64,000 nt of DNA, from assembly GCF_014207095.1 (NCBI RefSeq), contig NZ_JACHBG010000003.1, positions 186,001 to 250,000 on the forward strand, read 5' to 3'. Positions 34,761-44,516 of the stretch are shown one piece after another. This stretch comes from Martinezella lusitana. GTDB taxonomy: Bacteria; Pseudomonadota; Alphaproteobacteria; Rhizobiales; Rhizobiaceae. Numbering within the stretch: position 1 is the first letter of the stretch; every line of letters starts with the position of its first letter. The notes below the pieces were generated by a model. It was not told the origin of the DNA. It saw only the letters and a program-made list of their open reading frames with translations, and made no database searches. The translations under genes were made by a program, and so were the position numbers.

Positions 34761-36781
34761 ACGAACTCGATCCGATCGCCGTTTTCAGGACGGAGGCCGC
34801 CGAGCAGCTCGAACTGATCGAGGCCGGCCTCCTCGATCTGATGCGCGATCTGAGCGACAGAGCTCAGATCGATGCGGTCTTCAGGGGGCTGCACACCCTC
34901 AAGGGATCCGGCTCCATGTTCGGGTTCGATCAATTGGCCGCTTTCACCCATCATTGCGAAACCGCCTTCGACCGGGTTCGCAAGGGCGAAGCGCCCGCTA
35001 CGAAAGAGCTGGTCGGCGCCGTTCTCGACGCGCAGGGCCATATGCAGGCGCTGCTCGAAAACCCGAATGGCGACCACGAGGCCATGAGTTCGGTTCTGCT
35101 GGACAAGCTGCGGCTTGCGGTCGGCGCGAATAGTGCAACAGCCACACCTGTTGCTGCGCCGATAGCCGCCGCCTCCGGCAATTCCAGCTCAAGCGCCGGC
35201 AACTCAAAGACATGGTATCTAAAGTTCACCCTGCCAGCCAATTCCATGGCCAACGGCACCAATCCGCTCGGTCTTCTCGATGAACTTCGCGATCTCGGCG
35301 AGTGCCGTATCGAAGCCGATATTGATGCTGTCCCCCCGCTTCCGGATCTCGATCCACGCTACCTCCATATCGGCTGGACAGTCCATCTGACGACGGAAAA
35401 GTCTCGATCCGACATCGAGGATGTTTTCATCTTCGTCATGGACGACATGACGATGGAGCTTCGCGAAATTCAGGCCGACCAACAACAAGCCCCTGCACCC
35501 GTCGTCGCGATCCCGCCGGCAAGCGTTGCAGAAGCACCGTCAAAAGCACCGACCCAGCAGTCAGACGCGGCTAAGGCCCATCCCGCGGATGCCAAATCGC
35601 AGAAGCAGGCCGACAATGTCCGCATTCCAGCGCTCCGCCTCGACGAGATGATGGACCGGGTCGGGGAACTGGTCATTGCCCAGTCGCGACTGAGCCAGAT
35701 GGCGAATTCGGCTGCCGATCTCGGCCTGCGCTCGGTCTCGGAAGAGATCGAACGGCTCGCCGGCGAGTTACGGGACACGATGATGGTCCTGCGCATGATG
35801 CCGGTCGCCAGTCTCTTCAGCCGCTTCCGCCGGCTGGTCCATGATCTCGCTCGCGAGACCGGCAAGGATATCGAGCTCATTACCGAGGGCGAAAGCACCG
35901 AAGTCGGCAAGACGGTTATCGACCGGCTCGCCGATCCCCTCGTTCATCTCGTGCGCAATTCCATCGATCACGGTCTGGAAAGCCCGGACGATCGCATCGC
36001 AGCCGGAAAGCCATCTGTCGGACGCGTTATTCTCTCCGCCCATCAGACAGGCAGCGAAGTGATCATCTCCATCAAGGATGACGGACGTGGCATCGACAGG
36101 CAGCGAGTGCGCGCCAAGGCGGAAGCGAACGGCCTGATCCAGCCAGGTGCCCAGCTCACGGACAAGGAACTGCTGCAGCTCATTTTCCAGCCCGGCTTCT
36201 CGACCGCCGAGAAAGTCACCAACCTTTCGGGCCGCGGCGTCGGCATGGATGTGGTGAAGAAGACCATCGAGACGCTTCGCGGATCGATCGACATCGCAAG
36301 CGATTTCGGCAAGGGCTCCGACATTGCGCTACGCATTCCATTGACGCTCGCCATCATCGACGGGCTTCTGGTGCGGGTCGGCAACGGCCGTTATGTGATC
36401 CCGCTTGCGGCAGTCGAGGAATGCCTGGAGCTTTCGGTCGAGCAGGACCTGCGCTCGCGCGGCCGTAGCTTCATCTCGCTGCGCGACGACCTGGTGCCCT
36501 TCCTGCGGCTGCGCGAGCTGTTCCGCACCGGCACCGAGCCAGACCCCTATCAGAAGGTCGTGGTGATCTCTACCGGCAGCCAACGGGTCGGCCTCGTTGT
36601 CGATCAGATCATCGGCGACCACCAGACGGTCATCAAATCAATGTCGAAACTGCATGATCACGTCTCGACCTTCTCGGGGGCGACCATTCTCGGGGACGGC
36701 AACGTGGCACTGATCCTCGATGTCGTGCACCTGATCGCCGCCGGACAACATCAGGAGGCGCAATTGCGAGCTGCAGGATGA
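34757..36781 (+). CDS. cheA: Chemotaxis histidine kinase CheA
   Basis: A 674-residue kinase. The HPt domain (1-105) has His46 in LHTLKGSGSMFGF. A middle domain (about 150-235) is probably the response-regulator docking unit, followed by a Pro/Ala-rich linker (~240-290). The dimerisation domain starts at VRIPALRLDEMMDRVGELV, the ATPase domain has LVRNSIDHGLE, DDGRGID and GRGVGMDVV, and the C-terminal CheW-like domain occupies about 530-670. All catalytic motifs are intact. It overlaps cheY and cheW by four bases on each side, so the operon is tightly coupled. The kinase receives signals from the two MCPs encoded downstream. Confidence 0.95.
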   Translation: MNELDPIAVFRTEAAEQLELIEAGLLDLMRDLSDRAQIDAVFRGLHTLKGSGSMFGFDQLAAFTHHCETAFDRVRKGEAPATKELVGAVLDAQGHMQALLENPNGDHEAMSSVLLDKLRLAVGANSATATPVAAPIAAASGNSSSSAGNSKTWYLKFTLPANSMANGTNPLGLLDELRDLGECRIEADIDAVPPLPDLDPRYLHIGWTVHLTTEKSRSDIEDVFIFVMDDMTMELREIQADQQQAPAPVVAIPPASVAEAPSKAPTQQSDAAKAHPADAKSQKQADNVRIPALRLDEMMDRVGELVIAQSRLSQMANSAADLGLRSVSEEIERLAGELRDTMMVLRMMPVASLFSRFRRLVHDLARETGKDIELITEGESTEVGKTVIDRLADPLVHLVRNSIDHGLESPDDRIAAGKPSVGRVILSAHQTGSEVIISIKDDGRGIDRQRVRAKAEANGLIQPGAQLTDKELLQLIFQPGFSTAEKVTNLSGRGVGMDVVKKTIETLRGSIDIASDFGKGSDIALRIPLTLAIIDGLLVRVGNGRYVIPLAAVEECLELSVEQDLRSRGRSFISLRDDLVPFLRLRELFRTGTEPDPYQKVVVISTGSQRVGLVVDQIIGDHQTVIKSMSKLHDHVSTFSGATILGDGNVALILDVVHLIAAGQHQEAQLRAAG

Positions 36782-37290
36782 TGGAAACAGACGTGAAATC
36801 CGACTATCGCGCCATCTGGAAGGACGCGGAGGAGCTCTCCGTTCTAACATTCAGCCTCAATGGCGAGACCTTCGCCATTGAGGCCGTCATCGTTCAGGAA
36901 ATCCTGGATCTGCTGCCTGAAACCAATGTTCCCGGCAGCCTGCCTTTTGTCGGCAGCGTCATCAATTTCCGCGGCAAGGTCATTCCGCTTGCAGACATCC
37001 GCGTTGCCTTCGGCATGGAGCCGGGCAACGTGACGATCGACAGCCGCATCGTCGTGACCGCGCTGGAACTCGATGGCGAGACGACGCTGATCGGCATTCG
37101 AACGGACAAGGTCTACGAGGTCACGCAGCTATTGCGATCGGCGAGCGAACCGCCGCCGATCGTCGGCATGCGCTGGCGACCGGACTATGTCCAAGCCCTC
37201 GTGAAACGCGGCGGCGAATTCATCATCATCCCGAACCTGCAGGCGATCTTTTCTTCGCAACGCGCAGGCGCGGTCCGAGCAACAGCATGA
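36778..37290 (+). CDS. cheW: CheW coupling protein (first copy)
   Basis: A 170-residue CheW domain that links receptors to CheA. The family's [14 protein letters not shown] opening, [25 protein letters not shown] core and the closing [11 protein letters not shown] are visible. It starts within the cheA stop (ATGA). A second, divergent cheW lies beyond the two receptor genes, so this system encodes two adaptors. The second may favour a different receptor. Confidence 0.92.
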   Translation: MMETDVKSDYRAIWKDAEELSVLTFSLNGETFAIEAVIVQEILDLLPETNVPGSLPFVGSVINFRGKVIPLADIRVAFGMEPGNVTIDSRIVVTALELDGETTLIGIRTDKVYEVTQLLRSASEPPPIVGMRWRPDYVQALVKRGGEFIIIPNLQAIFSSQRAGAVRATA

Positions 37291-37315
37291 ATCTTCAAGG
37301 CAAGGGGGCTACAAG

Positions 37316-39028
37316 ATGCGCTTTACTATAAAGCTCAAGCTGCTTCTAACATTTGCTGTCGTGATCGCCATGCTTCTTGGCACAGCTATCTACAGCGTCA
37401 CCACACTCGGCCAGGTCAACGACAATTGGTCCGAGACATTGACGGGACCAGCCGAAAGGCTGCGCCTTGCACAGAACCTCGACATCGCCGTCCTGCAACA
37501 GTTGCGGCAGCAAAAGAACATGCTGCTGACAACATCGGCCGACGAAACCAAGGGCTACATCGCAAAGAGCGACGCGGCACGAGCCGAATTCGATGCCGAT
37601 CTCGCGAAGATCCTCGCCAATACGACCGATCAGGACATGGCCCATTGGTCGCAAATCAAGGATCTCTCGGTCAATTGGCGCACTGCTGATGATCGTATTC
37701 GCAGCATGATGCTGGCAGGCAACAGCGCTGGTGCGCTTCAGATCTCGTCGACCGAAGCGCGCGAAACAAGCACTAAGATCGACAATGTGCTGGCACAGGT
37801 ATTCGAAGCCGAGCGTGGGCGTTTGAAGCAGGCAGATGAGGACGCAGCCAATGCCTACACGCATGCACGCTCTATTCTGATCATCATCGCTTCGGTAGCA
37901 TCGATCCTCGCACTCGTCTCAGCGATCTGGATCATTGTCTCGATCAACAAGGGCATCAACCGCGCCGTCAAGACCGTTCAAACGGTCGCAGAAGGCGATC
38001 TCACGGAATTCGCTGCAATCACCACCCGGGATGAAGTCGGCGATCTGCTTGGCCACGTCAATTCGATGATCGAGCGGCTTCGCGGCGTTGTTGCGGATGC
38101 GCTGTCGGCCTCGGACAATGTTTCCTCCGGCAGCCAGCAACTGTCGGCCGGCTCCGAGCAGCTTTCGCAGGGCGCCACCGAGCAGGCCTCCTCAGCCGAA
38201 GAGGCCTCCGCCTCGATGGAAGAGATGGCGGCCAACATCAAGCAGAATGCCGACAATGCCGCGCAGACCGAGAAGATCGCCCGTCAATCCGCCAAGGATG
38301 CCGAGATCAGCGGTCAGGCCGTCGATCGCGCCGTCAACGCCATGCGCACCATTGCCGAGAAGATCTCCATCGTTCAGGAAATCGCGCGCCAGACCGACCT
38401 GCTCGCCCTCAATGCCGCTGTCGAGGCAGCTCGTGCCGGCGAACATGGCCGCGGCTTTGCCGTCGTCGCCTCCGAAGTACGCAAGCTTGCAGAACGCAGC
38501 CAGGCGGCGGCAGCCGAAATCTCCAGCCTTTCCGGCGAGACCGTCTCGGTCGCCACCGAGGCCGGCGACATGCTCTCGCGCCTCGTGCCCGATATCCGCA
38601 AGACAGCCGAGCTGGTCGCAGAAATCTCGGCCGCCTGCCGCGAGCAGGATATCGGCGCATCGCAGATCAACGAGGCGATCCAGCAGCTCGACAAGGTGAC
38701 GCAGCAGAATGCCGGCGCTTCCGAAGAGATGTCTGCAACATCGGAAGAACTCGCCGCCCAGGCCGAGGAGCTGCAGGCTTCCATCGCCTTCTTCAAGGTC
38801 GACCAGGCCAACGCCCGCAGCAAGGCCCAGCCGGCGCACAATCCCATCCATCATGCGATGGGTGCGGTCAAGGCCAAGCCAGCGGTCAAGGCACCGGCTA
38901 CCAGGGCACCTGCCGCGCGCACAGACAACAGCGTCGCCGCTCAGCAGGCGCGTCTCAAGGGCTTCACCCTCGACATGTCCATGGGCGGACCGGACTCAGA
39001 CGACAACGATTTTCGCCAGAGCGCCTGA
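37316..39028 (+). CDS. Methyl-accepting chemotaxis protein (first of tandem pair)
   Basis: A 570-residue receptor. Helices at about 8-30 and 187-210 flank a periplasmic four-helix-bundle sensor (~155 residues). HAMP is at ~211-262, then the cytoplasmic signalling hairpin with the conserved tip [22 protein letters not shown]. The C-terminus has no NWETF-type CheR tether. From about residue 253 on, the protein is identical to the next gene's product, and the underlying DNA is nearly identical as well. GGGGGCTACAAG precedes the ATG. Its ligand is unknown. Confidence 0.92.
   Translation: MRFTIKLKLLLTFAVVIAMLLGTAIYSVTTLGQVNDNWSETLTGPAERLRLAQNLDIAVLQQLRQQKNMLLTTSADETKGYIAKSDAARAEFDADLAKILANTTDQDMAHWSQIKDLSVNWRTADDRIRSMMLAGNSAGALQISSTEARETSTKIDNVLAQVFEAERGRLKQADEDAANAYTHARSILIIIASVASILALVSAIWIIVSINKGINRAVKTVQTVAEGDLTEFAAITTRDEVGDLLGHVNSMIERLRGVVADALSASDNVSSGSQQLSAGSEQLSQGATEQASSAEEASASMEEMAANIKQNADNAAQTEKIARQSAKDAEISGQAVDRAVNAMRTIAEKISIVQEIARQTDLLALNAAVEAARAGEHGRGFAVVASEVRKLAERSQAAAAEISSLSGETVSVATEAGDMLSRLVPDIRKTAELVAEISAACREQDIGASQINEAIQQLDKVTQQNAGASEEMSATSEELAAQAEELQASIAFFKVDQANARSKAQPAHNPIHHAMGAVKAKPAVKAPATRAPAARTDNSVAAQQARLKGFTLDMSMGGPDSDDNDFRQSA
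38070..38990 (+). repeat. Near-identical 0.92-kb repeat, copy 1 (MCP signalling half)
   Basis: This segment matches 40102-41022 with an offset of 2032 bases. By eye there are about eight differences, all synonymous. Seven fall between 38146 and 38273 and one at 38965; the ~690 bases between 38274 and 38964 show none. Sequence outside these limits is clearly diverged. Confidence 0.9.
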
Positions 39029-39050
39029 GCACCTGGCTCGATATTGAGAG

Positions 39051-39076
39051 GATCTGGCGCCACCAGGCGCCAGATC
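39051..39076 (+). terminator. Strong hairpin between the two MCP genes
   Basis: A perfect 11-bp stem (GATCTGGCGCC, complement at 39066-39076) with an ACCA loop begins 22 bases after the first MCP stop. It has no T tract, so partial termination, an RNA-stability element or a processing site are all possible. The 199-base gap here is the largest in the otherwise closely packed operon. Confidence 0.55.
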
Positions 39077-39227
39077 AAAGGCCGGCGAATGCTACCGCGG
39101 GCCTCAAGAGCCGGTCTCCGGTTCGCGGAAGGGTGAATGTATCGGTCTTCGCGCATCCAGACGGTCTCCGTCTGACCTCATCAAACTTCGATCACAGAAC
39201 CCTTCCCTTTCCAGGAATTCTTTAGAG

Positions 39228-41060
39228 ATGCGCTTTACCATCAAACTGAAATTGACCCTCGCATTCGGCCTGCTGATCCTGATGTCGACCGGCATGTCGG
39301 CCCTTGCGATCATGAGCCTGTCTTCCCTCAACTCTGCCATCACCGACATCGTTCAGGGTCCGGCTGAAAACCAGCGCAACTCCGCTGATCTTTCATCTGC
39401 TGTGATGAACGCGATCGCCAACGAAAAGAACGCCGTTCTCAATACCGATCCGCAGGCAATTACCGGCTATGTCGATGAGGTCCGTGCGAACACGACAAAG
39501 GCAGAGCAGCTCGCAGCAAAGCTTGGACAGGACCCCGCGATCTCAGAAAGGGTTGCCGAATTCTCGAAGCAATATCCAGCCTGGAAGCAGATCGACGACC
39601 AGATCCTGAAGCTGGCGGTCGAGAATACGGCAGAAAGCAATCGCCGGGCCGGAGAACTCTCCATGGGTGACGGGCGCAAAGCCAGCATCGCCCTGCTGGG
39701 TGCTCTCGATACCGTCAACAAAGCCATCATCGCCGACTTGCATGCGACCGACCAGGCAACCGATGCGCAATATGCCTTTGCGCGCAATTTGTTGCTGACA
39801 TCGCTGGCCGTCATGTTCGCACTGTCGACCGCCGTCGCCATCTGGATCGCGCTCGGCATCAATCGCGGGCTGAAGAAGATCCAGACGGTCGCCGAAGGCG
39901 TGGCGATCGGCGATCTCAACCAGAACATCGAAATCAAGACCAACGATGAGATCAAGGATCTTGTCAACACCATCAACGTCATGACTGGCAATCTGCGCAA
40001 CACCGCAACCATCGCCGACCAGATCGCCAATGGCGACCTGACGGTGAAGCCGAAGCCGATGTCGGACAAGGACACGCTCGGCGTTTCGCTGCTGTCGATG
40101 GTCGAGCGGCTTCGCGGCGTTGTTGCGGATGCGCTGTCGGCCTCGGACAATGTTTCCTCCGGCAGCCAGCAACTGTCAGCCGGCTCCGAGCAGCTTTCGC
40201 AGGGCGCCACCGAGCAGGCCTCCTCAGCCGAAGAGGCCTCCGCCTCGATGGAAGAGATGGCCGCCAATATCAAGCAAAATGCCGACAATGCCGCCCAGAC
40301 GGAAAAGATCGCCCGTCAATCCGCCAAGGATGCCGAGATCAGCGGTCAGGCCGTCGATCGCGCCGTCAACGCCATGCGCACCATTGCCGAGAAGATCTCC
40401 ATCGTTCAGGAAATCGCGCGCCAGACCGACCTGCTCGCCCTCAATGCCGCTGTCGAGGCAGCTCGTGCCGGCGAACATGGCCGCGGCTTTGCCGTCGTCG
40501 CCTCCGAAGTACGCAAGCTTGCAGAACGCAGCCAGGCGGCGGCAGCCGAAATCTCCAGCCTTTCCGGCGAGACCGTCTCGGTCGCCACCGAGGCCGGCGA
40601 CATGCTCTCGCGCCTCGTGCCCGATATCCGCAAGACAGCCGAGCTGGTCGCAGAAATCTCGGCCGCCTGCCGCGAGCAGGATATCGGCGCATCGCAGATC
40701 AACGAGGCGATCCAGCAGCTCGACAAGGTGACGCAGCAGAATGCCGGCGCTTCCGAAGAGATGTCTGCAACATCGGAAGAACTCGCCGCCCAGGCCGAGG
40801 AGCTGCAGGCTTCCATCGCCTTCTTCAAGGTCGACCAGGCCAACGCCCGCAGCAAGGCCCAGCCGGCGCACAATCCCATCCATCATGCGATGGGTGCGGT
40901 CAAGGCCAAGCCAGCGGTCAAGGCACCGGCTACCAGGGCACCTGCCGCGCGCACAGACAACAGCGTCGCCGCTCAGCAGGCGCGTCTCAAGGGCTTTACC
41001 CTCGACATGTCCATGGGCGGACCTGACGCCGACGACAACGACTTCAAGGAGAGCGCATAA
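39228..41060 (+). CDS. Methyl-accepting chemotaxis protein (second of tandem pair)
   Basis: A 610-residue receptor with helices at about 8-30 and 187-210 around a distinct periplasmic domain. HAMP (~211-263) is followed by a second HAMP-like segment (~264-292), absent from the first MCP, then the signalling hairpin. From [11 protein letters not shown] onward it is identical to its neighbour. Only the last residues ([10 protein letters not shown] versus [10 protein letters not shown]) differ. This points to two sensors feeding one shared output module. The second cheW gene starts immediately after its stop (TAAATG). Confidence 0.92.
   Translation: MRFTIKLKLTLAFGLLILMSTGMSALAIMSLSSLNSAITDIVQGPAENQRNSADLSSAVMNAIANEKNAVLNTDPQAITGYVDEVRANTTKAEQLAAKLGQDPAISERVAEFSKQYPAWKQIDDQILKLAVENTAESNRRAGELSMGDGRKASIALLGALDTVNKAIIADLHATDQATDAQYAFARNLLLTSLAVMFALSTAVAIWIALGINRGLKKIQTVAEGVAIGDLNQNIEIKTNDEIKDLVNTINVMTGNLRNTATIADQIANGDLTVKPKPMSDKDTLGVSLLSMVERLRGVVADALSASDNVSSGSQQLSAGSEQLSQGATEQASSAEEASASMEEMAANIKQNADNAAQTEKIARQSAKDAEISGQAVDRAVNAMRTIAEKISIVQEIARQTDLLALNAAVEAARAGEHGRGFAVVASEVRKLAERSQAAAAEISSLSGETVSVATEAGDMLSRLVPDIRKTAELVAEISAACREQDIGASQINEAIQQLDKVTQQNAGASEEMSATSEELAAQAEELQASIAFFKVDQANARSKAQPAHNPIHHAMGAVKAKPAVKAPATRAPAARTDNSVAAQQARLKGFTLDMSMGGPDADDNDFKESA
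40102..41022 (+). repeat. Near-identical 0.92-kb repeat, copy 2 (MCP signalling half)
   Basis: Counterpart of 38070-38990. The clustering of the few synonymous differences at the 5' side and the long difference-free tract are what recent gene conversion between tandem paralogues would leave. Confidence 0.9.
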
Positions 41061-41570
41061 ATGGTCGCGACCAGCACCGAAGCTCAGTATGTGACGTTCG
41101 GCCTCGGCGATGAGTGCTTCGCCGTTCCGGTCGAAGTGGTCAGGGAAATCCTGGACCATCAAGATGCCTTCCGGATTCCACACGGACCGGACTATCTGCT
41201 CGGCCTGCGAGACGTGCGCGGTCAGGGCGTGCCGGTCATCGACCTGCGCCTTCGGCTCGGCATGTCGGCCACCGCCCAGACGCCGCATACGCGCATCCTC
41301 GTGATCGATATTCCGATCGCGGAGAAGGTGCTGACGCTCGGCCTGGTCGCCGATCGCGTCTTCGAAGTGACTTCGTTCAAGCACCAGGCAATCGAAAGCG
41401 CCCCCGACATTGGGGTGCGCTGGCCTTCCGAATATATCGCAGGCGTGGTGCGCCGTGACAACGGTTTCGTCGTCATCATCGACCTCGCCAAGCTGTTCTC
41501 GTTTTCAGACAAGGTGTCGTTGATGGGTGTCGGCGTGGGTCGAAACGCTTCAGAACTTGCCGCCGTTTGA
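41061..41570 (+). CDS. cheW: CheW coupling protein (second copy)
   Basis: A 169-residue CheW domain (YVTFGLGDECFAVPVEVVREIL at the start, IPHGPDYLLGLRDVRGQGVPVIDLR core, FVVIIDLAKLF at the end). It is clearly diverged from the first CheW, so it is not a product of the same recent duplication that homogenised the MCPs. It directly abuts the second MCP stop and the CheR start with no spacer, indicating one transcript and coupled translation. Confidence 0.92.
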   Translation: MVATSTEAQYVTFGLGDECFAVPVEVVREILDHQDAFRIPHGPDYLLGLRDVRGQGVPVIDLRLRLGMSATAQTPHTRILVIDIPIAEKVLTLGLVADRVFEVTSFKHQAIESAPDIGVRWPSEYIAGVVRRDNGFVVIIDLAKLFSFSDKVSLMGVGVGRNASELAAV

Positions 41571-42434
41571 ATGAGACGTAACGTGCCAACGCAGGATGCG
41601 AGAAACTACATGGACAACGGGCTGAGCCGGCGGAACTTCGATCAGCTCGCCCGCTATATATATGATTACAGCGGCATCAAGATGCCCCCGGCCAAGCGCA
41701 CTATGCTGGAGGGCCGCTTGAGACGGCGGCTGAGGGCGACCGGCATCGTCGACCTCGACGACTACTGCGACTATCTCTTCAAGCACGGCGGCATCGACCG
41801 GGAGGCCATTCACCTCATCGATGCCGTTACCACCAACAAGACGGACTTCTTCCGCGAGCCGAAGCACTTCGAACACCTCGAACGGTCCGCATTGCCCGAA
41901 CTCATGGCGGCTGGCCACAATCGCCTGCGCATCTGGAGCGCCGCCTGCTCCGTCGGTGCCGAACCCTATACGATCGCCATGGTGCTGGAGGATTATCGCG
42001 AGGCTCGCGGTGCTCCGGACTACAGCATCCTCGCCACGGACCTGTCTACCGACGTTCTTAAGGCAGCGCGCAAGGGCATCTATCCAGTTGGGATGATCGA
42101 TCCGGTCGACCATCAGAAGCGTATCCGCTACGTCATGGAGCCGCGCGATCCGCAGCGCGGCGAAGTTCGCATCCATCCGAAGCTGCGCGCGAAGATCGGC
42201 TTTGGCCGTCTCAACCTGATGGACCGCGCCTACGAGATCGGCGACAAGGTTCATATCGTCTTCTGCCGTAACGTCCTGATCTATTTCGACAAGCCGACGC
42301 AGGAAAAGGTGCTGGCGAGGCTCTGCGACAAGCTGGTGACGGGGGGCTTCCTCTATGTCGGCCACTCCGAGACGATCAGCGGGCTCAATCTGCCGGTGAA
42401 ACAGGTCGCCAACACCGTTTTCCGAAAGGTCTGA
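41571..42434 (+). CDS. cheR: Chemotaxis methyltransferase CheR
   Basis: A 287-residue S-adenosylmethionine-dependent glutamate methyltransferase for the receptors. The N-terminal helical CheR_N domain ([34 protein letters not shown]) precedes the SAM-binding domain ([17 protein letters not shown]), where family members usually read SxGEEPY. The C-terminal [14 protein letters not shown] and [13 protein letters not shown] complete the fold. The ATG follows the CheW stop directly (TGAATG); a second ATG 13 codons later is possible. Confidence 0.93.
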   Translation: MRRNVPTQDARNYMDNGLSRRNFDQLARYIYDYSGIKMPPAKRTMLEGRLRRRLRATGIVDLDDYCDYLFKHGGIDREAIHLIDAVTTNKTDFFREPKHFEHLERSALPELMAAGHNRLRIWSAACSVGAEPYTIAMVLEDYREARGAPDYSILATDLSTDVLKAARKGIYPVGMIDPVDHQKRIRYVMEPRDPQRGEVRIHPKLRAKIGFGRLNLMDRAYEIGDKVHIVFCRNVLIYFDKPTQEKVLARLCDKLVTGGFLYVGHSETISGLNLPVKQVANTVFRKV

Positions 42435-42439
42435 GGCAC

Positions 42440-43522
42440 ATGGCCAAGAAGATCCGCGTGCTCATCGTCGACGATTCCGCCAGCGTGCGGCAGGTCATGA
42501 CACAGGTATTGTCGGCAGATCCGGATATCGAGGTGATGGGTGCCGCGGCCGATCCCTTCATGGCTGCGAAGAAGATCCAGGAGGAAATTCCCGACGTCAT
42601 CACGCTCGATGTCGAAATGCCGCGCATGGATGGCATCACCTTCCTGCGAAAGCTGATGACGCAGCGCCCTATTCCGGTCGTCATGTGCTCCTCCTTGACC
42701 GAGGCCGGTTCGGAGACGCTGATGCAGGCTTTGGAAGCCGGCGCCGTCGATATCATCCTGAAGCCCAAGATCGCCGCCGCCGACCATCTGGCGGAGACGG
42801 GGGCAATGATCCGGGAAGCGGTGAAAGGTGCTGCCGCAGCCCGGCTGGGAACGGCACGCAAACGCGTGATCGCGTCGACGGAGCCGACGGCCAAGCTGAC
42901 GGCCGATGTCGTACTTCCCCCGCCCACCGGCCGGGCCATGGCGAAAACCACTGAAATGGTTGTCTGTGTGGGGGCCTCCACGGGTGGCACGGAAGCGCTT
43001 CGCGAATTGCTTACTGCCCTGCCGGCCAACACGCCCGGAATGGTCATCGTGCAGCACATGCCGGAAAAATTCACCGCGGCTTTCGCAAAGCGCCTGAATA
43101 GCCTGTGCGAAGTGGAGGTCAAGGAAGCCGAACACGGCGATGCCGTGCTGCGCGGCCATGTGCTCATCGCTCCCGGCGGCAAGCATATGCTACTCGAGCG
43201 GCAGGGCGCGCGCTATGTCGTCGCGATCAAGGACGGCCCGCTCGTTTCCAGGCATCGGCCCTCTGTCGACGTGCTCTTCCGTTCCGCCGCACGATCTGCG
43301 GCCGGCAACGCCATGGGCGTCATCATGACCGGAATGGGCGACGATGGCGCACGCGGCATGAAGGAGATGCATGACGCAGGCGCCTTCACCGTCGCCCAGG
43401 ACGAGGAAACATCCGTCGTCTTCGGCATGCCCAAGGAAGCGATCGCCCATGGCGGCGTCGACCGGACGGTGGCGCTGGATCATATCGCCCGCGAAATCCT
43501 GGCCGCCGACAAGCGGCATTGA
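42440..43522 (+). CDS. cheB: Chemotaxis methylesterase/deamidase CheB
   Basis: A 360-residue response-regulated methylesterase. The receiver has Asp57 ([11 protein letters not shown]). The catalytic triad of the C-terminal domain is visible as Ser180 ([10 protein letters not shown]), His206 (QHMPEKFT) and Asp301 or Asp302 (MGDDGARGM). It removes methyl groups added by CheR and is probably activated by CheA. It is the last gene of the operon, five bases after cheR. No cheD is present in this cluster. Confidence 0.94.
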   Translation: MAKKIRVLIVDDSASVRQVMTQVLSADPDIEVMGAAADPFMAAKKIQEEIPDVITLDVEMPRMDGITFLRKLMTQRPIPVVMCSSLTEAGSETLMQALEAGAVDIILKPKIAAADHLAETGAMIREAVKGAAAARLGTARKRVIASTEPTAKLTADVVLPPPTGRAMAKTTEMVVCVGASTGGTEALRELLTALPANTPGMVIVQHMPEKFTAAFAKRLNSLCEVEVKEAEHGDAVLRGHVLIAPGGKHMLLERQGARYVVAIKDGPLVSRHRPSVDVLFRSAARSAAGNAMGVIMTGMGDDGARGMKEMHDAGAFTVAQDEETSVVFGMPKEAIAHGGVDRTVALDHIAREILAADKRH

Positions 43523-43566
43523 CCGATCACCAAGGTGCAGGCTGGCCGCCCGCAGCCCCACTTAAA

Positions 43567-43596
43567 ATGGTTTGTTAACCATAAATGCGTAACCAT
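43567..43596. promoter_or_regulatory. CtrA-like boxes upstream of the ParA gene
   Basis: TTAACCAT (43575-43582) is repeated as GTAACCAT (43589-43596) with a 14-base period. ATGGTT (43567-43572) forms an inverted half-site to the first. TTAACCAT resembles the alphaproteobacterial CtrA half-site. The boxes end 69 bases before the ParA start. Confidence 0.4.
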
Positions 43597-43665
43597 CTCC
43601 GCGCGCCATGACAGCCCTTCGCCTACCCCATTGAGTTGCCACACCCACCAGCCCAGGAAGCACCT

Positions 43666-44385
43666 ATGGCCGTTCTGACCTTTGCCAACACCAAGGGTGG
43701 CGCCGGCAAGACCACCGCCGTCGTCATCGTTGCCTGCGAGCTTGCCAGAATGGGCTTTTCCGTGGCCGTTCTCGATGCGGACCCGCAGCTCTGGATCTCC
43801 AAATGGCATGAGCGGCTGGGCGAAAGGGCACCGGCCTCTCTCTCCGTCGTTCCCTATGTAACGGCAGCCAATCTCGGCCAGCATGCGCGCAAGCTGCGCG
43901 ACGAAGTGGATTTCCTGCTCATCGACCTGCCGGGCGCGCGCAGCCCGTTGCTGGCCCAGGCACTCGGCTATTCCAACTATGTGCTCATTCCCGTGCAGGG
44001 CTCGGCCATGGACGCGGAAGGCGCCACCAATGTCATCGAGTTGCTGCAATATCTCGAAGATCGCGCCGATATCCGCATTCCCCACTCGGTCGTACTCACA
44101 CGCGTCAATCCGATGGTGACGACGCGCGCGCTGCAGTCGGTAAAGGAGCTGCTGTCCAGCCGTCGCGTCCATGTTCTCTCCACGCCGATCATCGAACGCG
44201 CCGCCTATCGTGAAGTCTTCGGCTATGGCCAGACGCTCTATACGATCGACACGGATAGCGTCAGCAATCTCGACAAGGCGCAACAGAACGCCCAGGCGCT
44301 TGCGCAAGAGGTTCTACGCCGCATCCTGCCCTACAGTGGTCGCGGCGAACGGACAAAATCCGATCAGTTGAAGCTCTCGGCCTGA
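43666..44385 (+). CDS. ParA/MinD-type ATPase without a ParB partner
   Basis: A 239-residue P-loop ATPase with a deviant Walker A motif KGGAGKTT (residues 10-17), LDADPQLWISKW after the first helix and LLIDLPGARSP as switch/Walker B. It resembles the VirC1-like branch of ParA proteins more than chromosomal ParA. The start at 43666 has AGGAAGCACCT upstream. It lies just behind the chemosensory operon on the same strand, separated by 143 bases. No ParB or centromere-like repeat was seen, so it may position a protein complex rather than DNA. Confidence 0.82.
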   Translation: MAVLTFANTKGGAGKTTAVVIVACELARMGFSVAVLDADPQLWISKWHERLGERAPASLSVVPYVTAANLGQHARKLRDEVDFLLIDLPGARSPLLAQALGYSNYVLIPVQGSAMDAEGATNVIELLQYLEDRADIRIPHSVVLTRVNPMVTTRALQSVKELLSSRRVHVLSTPIIERAAYREVFGYGQTLYTIDTDSVSNLDKAQQNAQALAQEVLRRILPYSGRGERTKSDQLKLSA

Positions 44386-44516
44386 CCTTTGCCCATCCGC
44401 CAAGTCAACCGAGGCGGGAAAGCCCGTGGACGGGGCATCGTGACTTGACATACGCCGCTCGGGCAGAAACATGAGGCGGCTATTTGCCGATCTCCTCAAA
44501 CAGATGGACGTGAACA

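Noticed and set aside
38070..41022. Repeat pair considered as a mobile element or CRISPR-like array
   Set aside because: The repeated DNA is entirely coding within two MCP genes, with no transposase, terminal repeats or short spaced repeats.
38192..41384. Long minus-strand reading frames opposite the MCP genes (for example 38192-38854 and 40224-41384)
   Set aside because: They are antisense shadows of biased high-GC coding sequence. They lack ribosome sites and duplicate only because the MCP genes are duplicated.
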